Assembly: GCF_021654855.1 (NCBI RefSeq)
Contig: NZ_AP024202.1
Span: 930,001-994,000, forward strand
From: Thiomicrorhabdus immobilis
GTDB taxonomy: Bacteria; Pseudomonadota; Gammaproteobacteria; Thiomicrospirales; Thiomicrospiraceae
Direction of reading: 5' to 3'
Length of the DNA stretch: 64,000 nucleotides
The notes beneath the pieces were generated by a model. That model worked only from the letters and a program-made list of their open reading frames with translations. It was not told the DNA's origin and did not search any database. Within the stretch, counting starts at the first letter, position 1; each line of letters opens with the position of its first letter. Of this stretch, positions 28,632 to 38,755 are shown piece after piece. The translations under genes were made by a program, and so were the position numbers.

Positions 28632-29672
28632 TTGGCTATTACTATTGCCATCGATGCTATGGGTGGTGACCACGGTTTAACGGTCACTGTCCCGGCATCA
28701 ATCGATGCACTCAACTCTTTCTCAGACATTCACATTGTTTTAGTTGGTCAGGAATCTCTAATTCAGGCCGAACTTGCCAAACATCAGTACGACTCTTCAC
28801 GAATCACCGTTCAACATGCCGATCAAGTTGTTGAGATGGACGATTTACCGTCAAAAGCGTTAAGAAATAAACGTCAATCTTCGATGCGTATCGCCCTTAA
28901 TTTGGTTAAGGATGATGAGGCTCAGGCTTGTGTCAGCGCAGGGAATACCGGTGCTTTAATGGCGGTTGCCAAGTTTGTTTTGAAAACCATTCCGGGTATC
29001 GATCGTCCTGCGATTTGTACGTCGATGCCGACTATGAAAGGGCATGTTCATGTCTTGGATTTGGGCGCGAATGTAGGCTGTACCGGTGAAAACCTGATGC
29101 AGTTCGCTTTAATGGGTTCAGTATTGACTAAGGCTGTTGATGATAACCCACATCCACGTGTCGGGCTGTTAAACATTGGTGAAGAAGAGATCAAGGGTCA
29201 TCAGCGCATCAAAGATGCGCATAAGTTGCTTAACGGTACTTCAATCAACTACATCGGTTATGTAGAAGGTGATGATATCTATAAAGGCGATACCGATGTG
29301 GTGGCTTGTGATGGGTTTGACGGAAATATCGCTTTAAAAGCCAGTGAAGGTGTCGCTAAAATGATTTCTTTCTATTTGAAGGAAGCCTTTACCAAGAACT
29401 TATTTACTAAGTTCGTTGCGTTGATGGCCTATCCTGTATTGAAGTCATTTAAGAGCAAAGTCGATCCTAGAAAATATAATGGCGCCTCTCTTCTTGGTTT
29501 GCGTAAAATTGTGATTAAAAGTCATGGTGGCGCTGATCAATTCTCATTTTTTAATGCTATCTCAGAGGCGCGTTTAGAAGTCATTAAAAACGTACCTGAT
29601 TTAATTTCAGCAGAAGTTTCAGTGTTGTTGCAAAAGCAATCTGAAGAGAATGAATCTAAAGAAACCGCCTAG
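28632..29672 (+). CDS. plsX: phosphate acyltransferase PlsX
   Basis: 346 residues; converts acyl-ACP to acyl-phosphate for phospholipid synthesis at the membrane surface. Opens with ITIAIDAMGGDHG, the family signature, and contains SAGNTGALMA and VACDGFDGNIALKASEG. The start is TTG, seven bases after the rpmF stop, with AAGG about eleven bases upstream, suggesting low or coupled initiation. A hairpin follows its stop. Confidence 0.96.
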   Translation: MAITIAIDAMGGDHGLTVTVPASIDALNSFSDIHIVLVGQESLIQAELAKHQYDSSRITVQHADQVVEMDDLPSKALRNKRQSSMRIALNLVKDDEAQACVSAGNTGALMAVAKFVLKTIPGIDRPAICTSMPTMKGHVHVLDLGANVGCTGENLMQFALMGSVLTKAVDDNPHPRVGLLNIGEEEIKGHQRIKDAHKLLNGTSINYIGYVEGDDIYKGDTDVVACDGFDGNIALKASEGVAKMISFYLKEAFTKNLFTKFVALMAYPVLKSFKSKVDPRKYNGASLLGLRKIVIKSHGGADQFSFFNAISEARLEVIKNVPDLISAEVSVLLQKQSEENESKETA

Positions 29673-29675
29673 ATA

Positions 29676-29697
29676 CAAGCTTGAATAAGCTTGTTTT
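29676..29697 (+). terminator. hairpin/attenuator between plsX and fabH
   Basis: CAAGCTT-GAAT-AAGCTTG followed by TTTT, inside an otherwise continuous operon; likely partial termination or a processing site. Confidence 0.5.
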
Positions 29698-29766
29698 GGT
29701 GGTTTAGGTTCGCGTTTTGTTGTAAGGTAAGCAGTCCATTTAGACTGCCAAGCAGATAAGAAAATT

Positions 29767-30744
29767 ATGAATCAAAAAATCTACAGCCGTATTATTGGTA
29801 CGGGCGGGTACTTACCAGAAAAAATCCTTACGAATTCAGACTTAGAAAAAATGGTCGACACTAGTGATGAGTGGATTCGTGAGCGTACCGGTATTCAACA
29901 GCGTCATATCGCTGCTGATGGCCAAACAACCTGTGATTTAGCCGAAGTGGCTTCACAGCGAGCGATTGAAATGGCGGGAATCGATGCCAACTCGATTGAC
30001 TTGATTATCGTCGCAACCACCACTCCAGACAAGACCTTTCCAAGCACGGCATGTTTATTGCAACAGCGCCTAGATATACACGGCTGTCCTGCATTTGACA
30101 TCCAGGCGGTTTGTTCAGGGTTTTTGTATGCATTAAGTGTCGCTGACCAATTCGTTAAAACGGGTATGGCCAAACGTGCTTTGGTGGTGGGTTCTGAAAC
30201 CTTGTCGAGAATCACCGACTGGTCAGACCGTAATACTTGTGTGCTGTTTGGTGACGGCGCTGGTGCGGTATTATTGGAAGCTTCTGAACAACCAGGTATC
30301 TTATCGACCCATATCCATGCCGACGGTCAGTATGAAGAGTTGCTTCATGTCCCATCGGGTGTTTCTAAACTCCCTTCAACGGATTCTGTGGCAGAACGTT
30401 CAATGCAGATGAAAGGTAATGAGGTCTTCAAGATGGCGGTCAATACTTTGAGCCGCATCGCTAAGGAAACCTTGGAAGAGAATGGTCTGGAAAAAGAGGA
30501 TATCGATTGGCTTGTTCCTCACCAGGCCAACCTAAGAATTATTATGGGTACCGCTAAAAAGTTGAAACTGACCGAAGAGCAAACGGTGATTACGGTGCAC
30601 AAGCATGCCAATACATCCAGTGCTTCGGTTCCTTTGGCTTTGGATGAGGCGGTTCGTGATGGTCGTATTCAGCGCGGTCAAACATTGTTGCTAGAAGCGT
30701 TCGGTGGTGGATTTACCTGGGGTTCAGCCCTAATCAAATATTAG
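29767..30744 (+). CDS. fabH: beta-ketoacyl-ACP synthase III
   Basis: 325 residues; condenses acetyl-CoA with malonyl-ACP to start fatty-acid synthesis. The catalytic triad is visible: Cys in [10 protein letters not shown] (residue ~114), His in VPHQANLRI and Asn in [13 protein letters not shown]. The C-terminal [13 protein letters not shown] is standard. Part of the plsX-fabHDG-acpP-fabF series. Confidence 0.97.
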   Translation: MNQKIYSRIIGTGGYLPEKILTNSDLEKMVDTSDEWIRERTGIQQRHIAADGQTTCDLAEVASQRAIEMAGIDANSIDLIIVATTTPDKTFPSTACLLQQRLDIHGCPAFDIQAVCSGFLYALSVADQFVKTGMAKRALVVGSETLSRITDWSDRNTCVLFGDGAGAVLLEASEQPGILSTHIHADGQYEELLHVPSGVSKLPSTDSVAERSMQMKGNEVFKMAVNTLSRIAKETLEENGLEKEDIDWLVPHQANLRIIMGTAKKLKLTEEQTVITVHKHANTSSASVPLALDEAVRDGRIQRGQTLLLEAFGGGFTWGSALIKY

Positions 30745-30805
30745 GCTCATCTTGGAAGTAAAAGATAAGTAGAGTTAAGTTACGAAATTTACAGGAATTG
30801 AAAAT

Positions 30806-31729
30806 ATGTCATATGCGTTTGTTTTTCCCGGTCAAGGATCCCAATCTGTTGGAATGCTGGCTGAGTTAGCAGAATCCCATCCACAAGTTCAAGAAGTCTT
30901 TTCCGAAGCTTCTGATGCTTTAGGTTACGATCTTTGGGATGTGGTTCAGAATGATGCCGACGGTAAACTAAATCAAACGGATGTGACTCAGCCAGCGATG
31001 CTGGCTTCAGGTATCGCTGTATATCGTACTTTAGCGGCAACTAAGCCGCTTGCTCCCTCGTTTATGACAGGGCACTCTTTGGGTGAATACACGGCGCTTG
31101 TAGCGAGTGGTTGTATGACCTTGGCGCAAGGTGTCGCTTTGGTTGCACAGCGTGGTAAGTTTATGCAATCGGCCGTTCCGGCAGGACAGGGTGCGATGGC
31201 AGCTGTTTTAGGTTTGGAAGATGCGCAAGTGGTTGCGGTTTGTGAGCAAGCTGAAGGTGTGGTTGAGGCGGTTAACTTCAACTCGCCAGGTCAGGTGGTT
31301 ATTGCCGGTAACAAAGCGGCGGTGGATGCGGCAATGGAATTGGCGACAGAAGCCGGTGCTTCACGTGTGGTTCCTTTGCCGGTAAGTGTACCTTCACACT
31401 GTTCTCTAATGAAGCCTGCGGCAGACCAGTTGGCAGAGACTTTAGCGACGATGGAACTTTCCATGCCTTCTGTGCCGGTGTTGCATAACGTGAATTTCAA
31501 GCAAGCCCAGTCAGTGGATGAAATCAAAGAATTACTGGTTCAACAGCTATATCGTCCTGTTCAGTGGGTTGAGACGGTCAATGCGATGAAGGCTCAAGGC
31601 GTTGATTCTTTATATGAATTAGGCCCGGGTAAAGTGTTGATGGGACTGAATCGTCGTATAGACCGTAAGATGGGTATGCAAGCGGTATTCGATAACGCTT
31701 CTTTAGAAAAAGCACTAGCAAGTTTGTAA
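30806..31729 (+). CDS. fabD: malonyl-CoA:ACP transacylase
   Basis: 307 residues; transfers malonyl from CoA to ACP. N-terminal FVFPGQGSQSVGML, the nucleophile motif GHSLGEYTAL (Ser ~ residue 92) and VSVPSHCSLM (active His) are all present. 61 bp behind fabH. Confidence 0.97.
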   Translation: MSYAFVFPGQGSQSVGMLAELAESHPQVQEVFSEASDALGYDLWDVVQNDADGKLNQTDVTQPAMLASGIAVYRTLAATKPLAPSFMTGHSLGEYTALVASGCMTLAQGVALVAQRGKFMQSAVPAGQGAMAAVLGLEDAQVVAVCEQAEGVVEAVNFNSPGQVVIAGNKAAVDAAMELATEAGASRVVPLPVSVPSHCSLMKPAADQLAETLATMELSMPSVPVLHNVNFKQAQSVDEIKELLVQQLYRPVQWVETVNAMKAQGVDSLYELGPGKVLMGLNRRIDRKMGMQAVFDNASLEKALASL

Positions 31730-31833
31730 ACTTGTTTATAGAATGATTTATTCGCAAATCTTTAAAATTCGTTTAAACCCGCTTTTAATTCGTTATTGAT
31801 TCTTAAAAGCGTGCATCAGACAAGGTGGAAAAA

Positions 31834-32574
31834 ATGTTAACAGGAAAAGTGGCTTTTGTAACAGGTGCAAGCCGAGGAATCGGTAAAGCCATTGCATTGG
31901 ATTTGGCGGCACAAGGTGCTACTGTAATTGGTACAGCAACCTCTGATAAAGGTGCTGAAGCCATTTCAGCTTATTTGGCTGAAGCGGGTGCAAAAGGTGC
32001 GGGTAGATGCCTGAATGTAACGGATGCGGATGCCATCACAGATGTGTTGGCAGATGTCACCAAAGAGTTTGGTGTACCAACGATTCTAGTCAACAACGCG
32101 GGTATTACACGCGATAACCTATTGATGCGTATGAAAGATGAAGAGTGGGATGATATTATGCAGACCAACTTAACTTCCGTTTTCCGTATGAGTAAAGCCT
32201 GTTTGCGTGGCATGATGAAAGCTAAAGGCGGACGTATCATCAATATCGCTTCGGTTGTTGGTGTGATGGGGAATGCAGGACAAACCAACTATGCCGCGGC
32301 AAAAGCGGGAATTATCGGTTTCAGTAAATCTTTGGCTCGTGAAGTCGGTGCCCGTAACATTACAGTGAATACGATTGCGCCAGGTTTTATCGACACCGAT
32401 ATGACAAAAGCGCTGCCGGAAGAGCAGCGTGCGGCTTTAACGACTCAAATCCCATTGCAGAGCTTAGGTCAGCCGGAAGATATTGCCAAGGCGGTGACTT
32501 TCCTTGCTGGAGATGGTGGTGCTTATATTACTGGCCAAACCTTAAATGTGAATGGCGGGATGTATATGGTGTAA
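31834..32574 (+). CDS. fabG: 3-oxoacyl-ACP reductase
   Basis: Short-chain dehydrogenase that reduces beta-ketoacyl-ACP with NADPH. TGASRGIGKAIA cofactor loop, NNAGITRDNLLMRM, and the catalytic Ser-Tyr-Lys (SVVGVMGNAGQTNYAAAKAG). 246 residues from the chosen ATG, which sits seven bases after AAGGTGG; a GTG nine bases earlier overlaps that ribosome site and is unlikely. Confidence 0.97.
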   Translation: MLTGKVAFVTGASRGIGKAIALDLAAQGATVIGTATSDKGAEAISAYLAEAGAKGAGRCLNVTDADAITDVLADVTKEFGVPTILVNNAGITRDNLLMRMKDEEWDDIMQTNLTSVFRMSKACLRGMMKAKGGRIINIASVVGVMGNAGQTNYAAAKAGIIGFSKSLAREVGARNITVNTIAPGFIDTDMTKALPEEQRAALTTQIPLQSLGQPEDIAKAVTFLAGDGGAYITGQTLNVNGGMYMV

Positions 32575-32590
32575 CCATTTTAAAATGGTT
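32573..32590. repeat. 18-bp palindrome overlapping the fabG stop
   Basis: AACCATTTTAAAATGGTT, perfectly self-complementary, starting in the fabG stop codon. No T-run follows, so it is more likely an mRNA-stabilising or processing hairpin before acpP than a terminator. Confidence 0.5.
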
Positions 32591-32745
32591 ATAAATCATA
32601 GGGTTATTTATTTTATAAAATTTATTGATGGATAGAACTTCGCTAAAAGCACAATAATGCTTGAAAATATCGGAAGATAAAGCGAAAATACGTCAAAATT
32701 TAAAAAAGTTTAATTTTTATCATATAAAACAAGTTGGAGAATTCC

Positions 32746-32979
32746 ATGAGCAGTATTGAAGATCGCGTAAAGAAAATCGTAGTTGAGCAATTAGGTGTAG
32801 AAGAAGATCAGGTAACAGCTGATGCTTCTTTCGTAGATGATTTAGGTGCGGATTCTCTAGATACAGTTGAATTAGTAATGGCTCTAGAAGAAGAGTTCGA
32901 TTGCGAAATCCCTGATGAAGAAGCTGAAAAAATCTCTACTTTAGCTCAAGCTACTGCTTACGTAGAAGCTAACCTATAA
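32746..32979 (+). CDS. acpP: acyl carrier protein
   Basis: 77 residues, acidic; carries growing acyl chains on phosphopantetheine attached to Ser of [20 protein letters not shown]. The ATG start has GGAGA six bases upstream; the TTG twelve bases earlier overlaps that ribosome site. It has its own leader of about 170 bp and is followed by a strong terminator, consistent with abundant independent expression. Confidence 0.98.
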   Translation: MSSIEDRVKKIVVEQLGVEEDQVTADASFVDDLGADSLDTVELVMALEEEFDCEIPDEEAEKISTLAQATAYVEANL

Positions 32980-33019
32980 GTTAGAGTTAAGTAATTGACT
33001 GTAAAGGTCGAATGCTTCC

Positions 33020-33047
33020 AAAAAGCCGTCTAGAACGGCTTTTTTTG
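33020..33047 (+). terminator. terminator after acpP
   Basis: AAAAAGCCGT / ACGGCTTTTTTT stem with loop CTAGA and seven T residues. Confidence 0.92.
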
Positions 33048-33161
33048 TATTTGAAACAAGGTGAGGCCGATTGCAATAAAGGGCTCACGATAATGAATTT
33101 TGTCATATTGAGTTTTGGTCAGCGGTGATTGAAACAAATTAAAGTGTAAGAGGGTGCTATT

Positions 33162-34400
33162 TTGTCTAAGCGTCGTGTGGTTATTACTGGATTAGGCGTT
33201 CTTTCAGCGGTTGGTTTGAATGTTGAAGAGAATTGGTCGAATATTTTAGCGGGTAAAAGTGGAATTGATTATCTTACCAAATTTGATACCGAGCCTTATG
33301 CAGTGAAATTTGGCGGTGAACTTAAAGGGTTTGATGTTTCTCAATATATCGTGCCTAAAGAAGCTAAGAAAATGGACCCTTTCATTCACTATGGTATTGC
33401 CGCGGGTGCTCAAGCCATCCAGGATTCTGGTTTAGAAATCACTGAAGAGAATGCGACTCGAATTGGAGTTTCAATCGGTTCAGGTATCGGTGGTATCGGC
33501 TCTATCGAAACACAGCATAACGCCATGCTTAAAGGTGGCCCGCGCAAAGTGTCACCGTTCTTTGTTCCAAGCTCAATCATTAATATGATTTCTGGGAACC
33601 TGTCGATTATGTTTGGCCTTAAGGGACCTAATATGGCGATTGGTACTGCGTGTGCCACCGGTACCCACAGTATTGGCGATGCGGCTCGCATGATTCAATA
33701 TGGTGATGTGGATGTGATGGTTGCCGGTGGTGCGGAGTACGCCACTACCGAGTTGGGGTTGGCTGGATTCGCAGCGGCACGTGCCTTATCAACCCGTAAC
33801 GACGATCCGCAATCGGCGAGCCGTCCTTGGGATAAAGACCGCGATGGTTTTGTGTTGAGTGATGGTGCGGGAGCCGTGGTGTTGGAAGAATACGAACACG
33901 CCAAAGCGCGTGGCGCGACCATCTATGCCGAAGTGTTAGGTTTTGGTATGAGTGGCGACGCTTATCACATGACTCTGCCAGCCGCGGGTGGTGAAGGTGC
34001 TGGACGCTGTATGGCAACCGCTTTGAATAACGCTCAGCTAGACCCAAGCAAAATCAACTATATCAACGCACACGGAACTTCAACGCCAGCTGGCGATGTC
34101 TGTGAAACCGGTGCGGTGAAAACGGTGTTCGGTGACCACGCTTATAATTTGACCATGAGTTCGACTAAGTCGATGACTGGCCACGCTTTAGGTGCGGCAG
34201 GTGCTATGGAAGCGGTCTTTACCGCTTTGGCGATTAAACACCAAACCTTACCGCCAACCATTAACCTGGAGAATCCTGAAGAGGGCTGTGATTTGGATTA
34301 CGTGGCAACTGGTGCGCGTGACGCTAAAATCGATTACGCCTTGTCAAACTCGTTTGGTTTTGGTGGCACTAACGCAACCTTGGTTTTAGGAAAAGTTTAA
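33162..34400 (+). CDS. fabF: beta-ketoacyl-ACP synthase II
   Basis: 412 residues; elongating condensing enzyme. Cys in [14 protein letters not shown] (~residue 163), His in [12 protein letters not shown] and His in [13 protein letters not shown] make the triad. Starts at TTG with GAGGG about eleven bases upstream; the encoded [12 protein letters not shown] matches the family N-terminus, so a rare start codon is used. Confidence 0.97.
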   Translation: MSKRRVVITGLGVLSAVGLNVEENWSNILAGKSGIDYLTKFDTEPYAVKFGGELKGFDVSQYIVPKEAKKMDPFIHYGIAAGAQAIQDSGLEITEENATRIGVSIGSGIGGIGSIETQHNAMLKGGPRKVSPFFVPSSIINMISGNLSIMFGLKGPNMAIGTACATGTHSIGDAARMIQYGDVDVMVAGGAEYATTELGLAGFAAARALSTRNDDPQSASRPWDKDRDGFVLSDGAGAVVLEEYEHAKARGATIYAEVLGFGMSGDAYHMTLPAAGGEGAGRCMATALNNAQLDPSKINYINAHGTSTPAGDVCETGAVKTVFGDHAYNLTMSSTKSMTGHALGAAGAMEAVFTALAIKHQTLPPTINLENPEEGCDLDYVATGARDAKIDYALSNSFGFGGTNATLVLGKV

Positions 34401-34536
34401 ACTTTTGCCATAACTCAACCAAGGTCGTCGTTGTGAGGTTAGCTGAATAAGTCATGAATTTTTTGATAACCAAATCAAAAACTCAAGTAAACTGTACGAT
34501 TCGTTAAACACTGAATTTAGAGCAGATTATTTATTC

Positions 34537-36024
34537 ATGACTATTTTGGCTAACAGTCAGGCAAATCACCAGTTACACAATGATTCTGGTCATAAAACGC
34601 CCATTTTTAAACGTGTCAATCTCAAAGAGTCACCAGGCCTGGTGACTTCTTCAATCGATCTGTCCAAACTCCATCAGTTAAACCCAGAACGCTACCCGTT
34701 TCTATTGGAAAGTGTCGCTAAAGGCGGTTTAGGTGAGTTTGATATTCTGTTTGCCTTTCCACAAGAAACCATTCAATTAGACAATCTTGATGATGCCGCC
34801 GATTTTACGCGACAAGTTCAAGCTCAGTTTAAGTCGAATATCGATGAAAACATCTCTAACCCCGCAAAATTGCCTTTTATTGGGGGTTGGTTCGCCTATT
34901 TCAGTTATGACTATGCTCAAGTGGTGGAGCCGGTTTTAAACCTCCCAAAGTCTAAATTTCCGTTAGCCAATTTAACCCGAGTGCCAGCCGCAATCATCGT
35001 GGAACATGCAACGGGTTTGGTGAGTTTGCTCGCTGAACCTGAGTTTGCCCATTTGTTACCGCAAGTGGAAGCAGACTTAGTGCAAGCTTTATCACTGCCA
35101 CAATCCGCTGATACGGCAGACGAGTTGGCCTGTGTCAAGGTTGTGGCCACCCAGGAGGAACCGGAAGAAAAGTACCTTAGCGGCGTGGAAACGATTAAGG
35201 AGTACATTTTGGCCGGTGATGTTTTCCAGGTCAATTTGTCGCGCCAATGGCAGGTTGAATTGGCTCCCAATACCGATTATCTAGCGGTCTACCGAGCCTT
35301 AAGAAAATCCAATCCCGCGCCTTTTGCCGCGTTGGTCAATTTCCAAGATAGTGGCGTGGCAAATAATCACCAGGCCTGGCAGATCGTCAGCTCATCGCCG
35401 GAACGTCTGGTGAAATACCAAGCGCCTTGGGTCGAAACCCGTCCGATTGCCGGAACCCGCAAACGGGGTGAAACTGAAGCGGCTGATAAAGCTTTGGTGA
35501 CCGAACTTATCGAACATCCTAAAGAGCGTGCCGAACATATCATGTTGATCGATTTGGAGCGCAACGATTTAGGGCGAATTTGTCAGCCAGGTTCGGTTGA
35601 GGTCAATGAGCTGATGGTGGTGGAAACTTATGAGCACGTGCATCACATTGTTTCCAATGTTCGCGGTAAATTACAACCAGGCCTGTCGCCATTGGATATT
35701 GTGCATGCGTTGTTTCCGGGAGGAACTATCACTGGTTGTCCTAAAATACGTTGTATGGAGATTGTGGCTGAGTTGGAAAAGATGCCTAGAGAAGCCTATA
35801 CGGGTTCTCTAGGTTATATCAACCTAGACGGCTCTTTGGATTTGAATATCTTGATTCGTACCATGATTCAATTTGAAGAGCAGGGTAAGCCGATCGTGCA
35901 ATTCCGAGCCGGTGCAGGAATTGTCACCGACTCTCAAGCACAGAATGAGTTGACTGAAACCCGCCATAAAGCTAAAGGCCTAATCAAAGCCTTTGACTTT
36001 GCCGATAGCGGGATTGAGTGTTGA
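34537..36024 (+). CDS. pabB: aminodeoxychorismate synthase component I
   Basis: 495 residues of the chorismate-utilising family, making 4-amino-4-deoxychorismate for folate with PabA glutaminase. C-terminal half shows SSSPERLV, TRPIAGTRKRG, ERAEHIMLIDLERNDLGRI, FPGGTITGCPKIRCMEI and GAGIVTDS. PabB is favoured over TrpE because PabC follows after one base. It contains two perfect palindrome copies (encoding SPGLV and HQAW) and a near copy (QPGLS). Confidence 0.93.
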   Translation: MTILANSQANHQLHNDSGHKTPIFKRVNLKESPGLVTSSIDLSKLHQLNPERYPFLLESVAKGGLGEFDILFAFPQETIQLDNLDDAADFTRQVQAQFKSNIDENISNPAKLPFIGGWFAYFSYDYAQVVEPVLNLPKSKFPLANLTRVPAAIIVEHATGLVSLLAEPEFAHLLPQVEADLVQALSLPQSADTADELACVKVVATQEEPEEKYLSGVETIKEYILAGDVFQVNLSRQWQVELAPNTDYLAVYRALRKSNPAPFAALVNFQDSGVANNHQAWQIVSSSPERLVKYQAPWVETRPIAGTRKRGETEAADKALVTELIEHPKERAEHIMLIDLERNDLGRICQPGSVEVNELMVVETYEHVHHIVSNVRGKLQPGLSPLDIVHALFPGGTITGCPKIRCMEIVAELEKMPREAYTGSLGYINLDGSLDLNILIRTMIQFEEQGKPIVQFRAGAGIVTDSQAQNELTETRHKAKGLIKAFDFADSGIEC

Positions 36025-36025
36025 T

Positions 36026-36937
36026 ATGGCACAAAACAAGCGTGAAGTCAGTTCGGTTAAGCTTGATACTTGGTTGAATGGAGAGCCGTTAAATTCGGTA
36101 TCCATCCATGATAGAGGCTTGCAATACGGGGATGGTTTTTTTACGACCATCTTGGTACGAAACCAGCAAGTCCTTAATTGGCCAGCGCATTGGCGGCGGA
36201 TTGAAAAATCCTGTGAAGCTTTGTTGATTCCGCTACTAGACAAAACCCAACTGCAAACTTGGGTAAGAAAAGCCTTGAGTGAATACCTGCAGGCCAACTT
36301 CCAAACGGATTGTGTGCTCAAGATAATGATTACCCGTGGTAGCGGCGGAATCGGTTATCAAATGCCTGAGCCCATCAATCCAAATTGCATATTTGTAATA
36401 AAACCTGCGCCAGCGGTTAATGAAGCACTGTTTTTGTCCCATAATGAGCCCATAGCTACCATGGTCGCCAATCAGCAAGCTGGTTTGCTCAGTCAACCAG
36501 GCCTGGTCGGTTTGAAAAGCCTCAACCGTTTAGAAAATGTATTGGCTAGAACCGAGATTGCCAATCAAGGTTTTGCGGAAGCGATCATGCTCAATTCGTT
36601 GGAAAATGTGGTTTGCGGAACACAATCGAACTTGTTTATCATTCAAGGTGAAAATATCGCTACACCTAGGTTGGATGTGAGTGGTGTAGAGGGAACGACC
36701 CGTTACCAATTGCTGTTTTTGTTAGAAACCCTTGGTTACGCTGTGCAAGAAGCCGATTTGAAACTTGAAGATGTTCTGCAGGCCGATGAGCTGTTTTTCA
36801 GCAATGCGGTGCGTGGAATTCAAGCGGTTGACCAGCTTTTAGACGTATATTTTCAAACTCTGCAAACCCAGAAAATTCACCAGGCCTGGTCCGATTGGCA
36901 ACAACAGAATGCGATTTCTCTTAATCAATTAAATTAA
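36026..36937 (+). CDS. pabC: aminodeoxychorismate lyase
   Basis: 303-residue fold-type IV PLP enzyme releasing pyruvate to give p-aminobenzoate. HDRGLQYGDGFFTT is the conserved N-terminal signature; Lys in LKSLNRLENVLAR is the PLP lysine; GVEGTTR and ADELFFSNAVRGI follow. ATG one base after the pabB stop; an upstream start inside pabB (35993) is unlikely because it adds eleven non-conserved residues. Two perfect palindrome copies lie inside (QPGLVGL, HQAWSDW). Confidence 0.93.
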   Translation: MAQNKREVSSVKLDTWLNGEPLNSVSIHDRGLQYGDGFFTTILVRNQQVLNWPAHWRRIEKSCEALLIPLLDKTQLQTWVRKALSEYLQANFQTDCVLKIMITRGSGGIGYQMPEPINPNCIFVIKPAPAVNEALFLSHNEPIATMVANQQAGLLSQPGLVGLKSLNRLENVLARTEIANQGFAEAIMLNSLENVVCGTQSNLFIIQGENIATPRLDVSGVEGTTRYQLLFLLETLGYAVQEADLKLEDVLQADELFFSNAVRGIQAVDQLLDVYFQTLQTQKIHQAWSDWQQQNAISLNQLN

Positions 36938-36942
36938 CGCTT

Positions 36943-38025
36943 ATGACGAAAACAATCCCACAATCAAAAAATGAAACTGGACCAAAGTCGGTTAACAAAG
37001 GTATATTTAAATGGCTACTTGTTGTTTTTTTATTGCTGGTTTTGGCGGGATTTGCTTGGGTTTATAGCCAGTATAGCCAATTTGTTTCTGAACCTATCTC
37101 CAATCATAAAACAGTAATACATCTCACTATTGCACCAGGAAGTTCGGTGACTAAAGTGGCCAATCAATTGCATCAACAAGGTTTTATGGCAGAACCCAAA
37201 TGGTTTGCCTGGTATGTGCGTTACCAGAACAAGCAGCAGGTGATTAAAGCGGGAGAGTTTGAGATTCAACCGCAATGGACGGTGGATGAATTATTGGATG
37301 GTTTGGAAAACGCCAAAAACATTCAGTACCCGGTGACGATTGTTGCCGGACATACCGTACAACAGACCCTTAAAATGATTCAGGCGTTGCCAAAAATCAA
37401 ACAAGAGTTGGATATTGACGATATTCAAAGTCTGCAAACATTGCTGAATATTGAAAAAACGATTGATACCAAATACCCTTATGCCAATATCGAAGGTTTG
37501 CTCTTGCCGGAAACCTACCATTATGAAGCAGGGGATAGCGATAAAGAAATCGTGTTAAGAGCTCATCAGGCTTTACAAGCTACTCTTGACCAGGCTTGGC
37601 GAGAGCGTGACAAGAATTTACCCTATCAAACGCCATACCAGGCGTTAACCATGGCATCGATTGTGGAAAAAGAGACGGGCATTTCTTCAGAACGACCTTT
37701 GATTGCCGGTGTGTTTATTCGTAGAATGAAAATAGGTATGCGCTTACAAACCGATCCAACGGTAATCTATGGTATTGGACAAAGCTATGATGGCAATATC
37801 CGTAAAAAAGATTTACTCAAAAAAACAGCTTATAACACCTATAAGATAGATGGATTGCCGCCAACACCGATTGCCTTGCCAAGTGCGGAAGCCATACAGG
37901 CGGCGTTGAAGCCAGCTAAAACCAAAGCGTTGTATTTTGTGGCTAAAGGTGGCGGAGAGCATTATTTTTCCAAAACCTTAGAAGAGCATAATCGAGCGGT
38001 ACAAAAGTATCTATTGAGTAAATAG
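36943..38025 (+). CDS. mltG: endolytic murein transglycosylase MltG
   Basis: 360 residues: cytoplasmic tail, one membrane anchor (residues ~25-45), LysM-like region and the YceG catalytic domain with IVEKETGISSERP (catalytic Glu) and MRLQTDPTVIYGI. It cleaves nascent glycan strands and sets their length. Five bases after pabC, the conserved pabC-mltG-tmk-holB order. Confidence 0.95.
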   Translation: MTKTIPQSKNETGPKSVNKGIFKWLLVVFLLLVLAGFAWVYSQYSQFVSEPISNHKTVIHLTIAPGSSVTKVANQLHQQGFMAEPKWFAWYVRYQNKQQVIKAGEFEIQPQWTVDELLDGLENAKNIQYPVTIVAGHTVQQTLKMIQALPKIKQELDIDDIQSLQTLLNIEKTIDTKYPYANIEGLLLPETYHYEAGDSDKEIVLRAHQALQATLDQAWRERDKNLPYQTPYQALTMASIVEKETGISSERPLIAGVFIRRMKIGMRLQTDPTVIYGIGQSYDGNIRKKDLLKKTAYNTYKIDGLPPTPIALPSAEAIQAALKPAKTKALYFVAKGGGEHYFSKTLEEHNRAVQKYLLSK

Positions 38026-38113
38026 TGCAATGGGCGGTTAAGCCAATTTCAACTTCTTCAAGTTGTTAATCGTTGGCTTTAACGGTAACTAAATTTTATT
38101 AAAAGGACTCACA

Positions 38114-38755
38114 ATGTCAGGTCAATTCATTACCTTAGAGGGCACTGAAGGTGCGGGTAAATCAACCAATTTGGAATTCATTAAAGAGTGGTTGACCAGC
38201 CAGGGTATTGAACACATCGTGACGCGTGAACCTGGTGGCACCGAGATTGGCGAAGCGATTCGTGCGGTACTGTTAAATAAAGATTATACGGCGATGCAAG
38301 CGGAAACCGAGTTGTTGTTGATGTTCGCCGCTAGAGCACAACATCTGCAAGAAAAAATACTCCCCGCCCTGCAGCAAGGCAAATGGGTGGTTTCCGACCG
38401 CTTTACCGATGCGACTTACGCCTACCAAGGAGCGGCACGTGGCATGTCGTTTGAGCGCATTGCCGAAATAGAGCATTGGGTTCAGCAAGGGTTTCAACCC
38501 AATACCACTTTCATTTTCGATTTGCCGATAGAAATCGGCATGGCGCGTGTCGCTTCACGTGGCGGGGAAACCGACCGCTTTGAACAGGAAAAACAGGACT
38601 TCTTTGAAAAGGTACGCGCCTCCTATCTGCAAAGAGCGTCATTGGCTCCGCAGCGCTATCGGGTGTTGGATGCTAGCCAAAGTTTGCAAAAAGTCCAACA
38701 AGATATTGTTGCCCGTTTACAAGCCATGCAACAGGCTGTGGAGAAAACCGCGTGA
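38114..38755 (+). CDS. tmk: thymidylate kinase
   Basis: 213 residues; phosphorylates dTMP to dTDP. P-loop EGTEGAGKST, DR motif VSDRFTDATYAYQGAARG (thymidine and LID region), and TREPGGTEIGE. It overlaps holB by four bases (GTGA), so they are translationally coupled. Ribosome site AAAGGA nine bases upstream. Confidence 0.97.
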   Translation: MSGQFITLEGTEGAGKSTNLEFIKEWLTSQGIEHIVTREPGGTEIGEAIRAVLLNKDYTAMQAETELLLMFAARAQHLQEKILPALQQGKWVVSDRFTDATYAYQGAARGMSFERIAEIEHWVQQGFQPNTTFIFDLPIEIGMARVASRGGETDRFEQEKQDFFEKVRASYLQRASLAPQRYRVLDASQSLQKVQQDIVARLQAMQQAVEKTA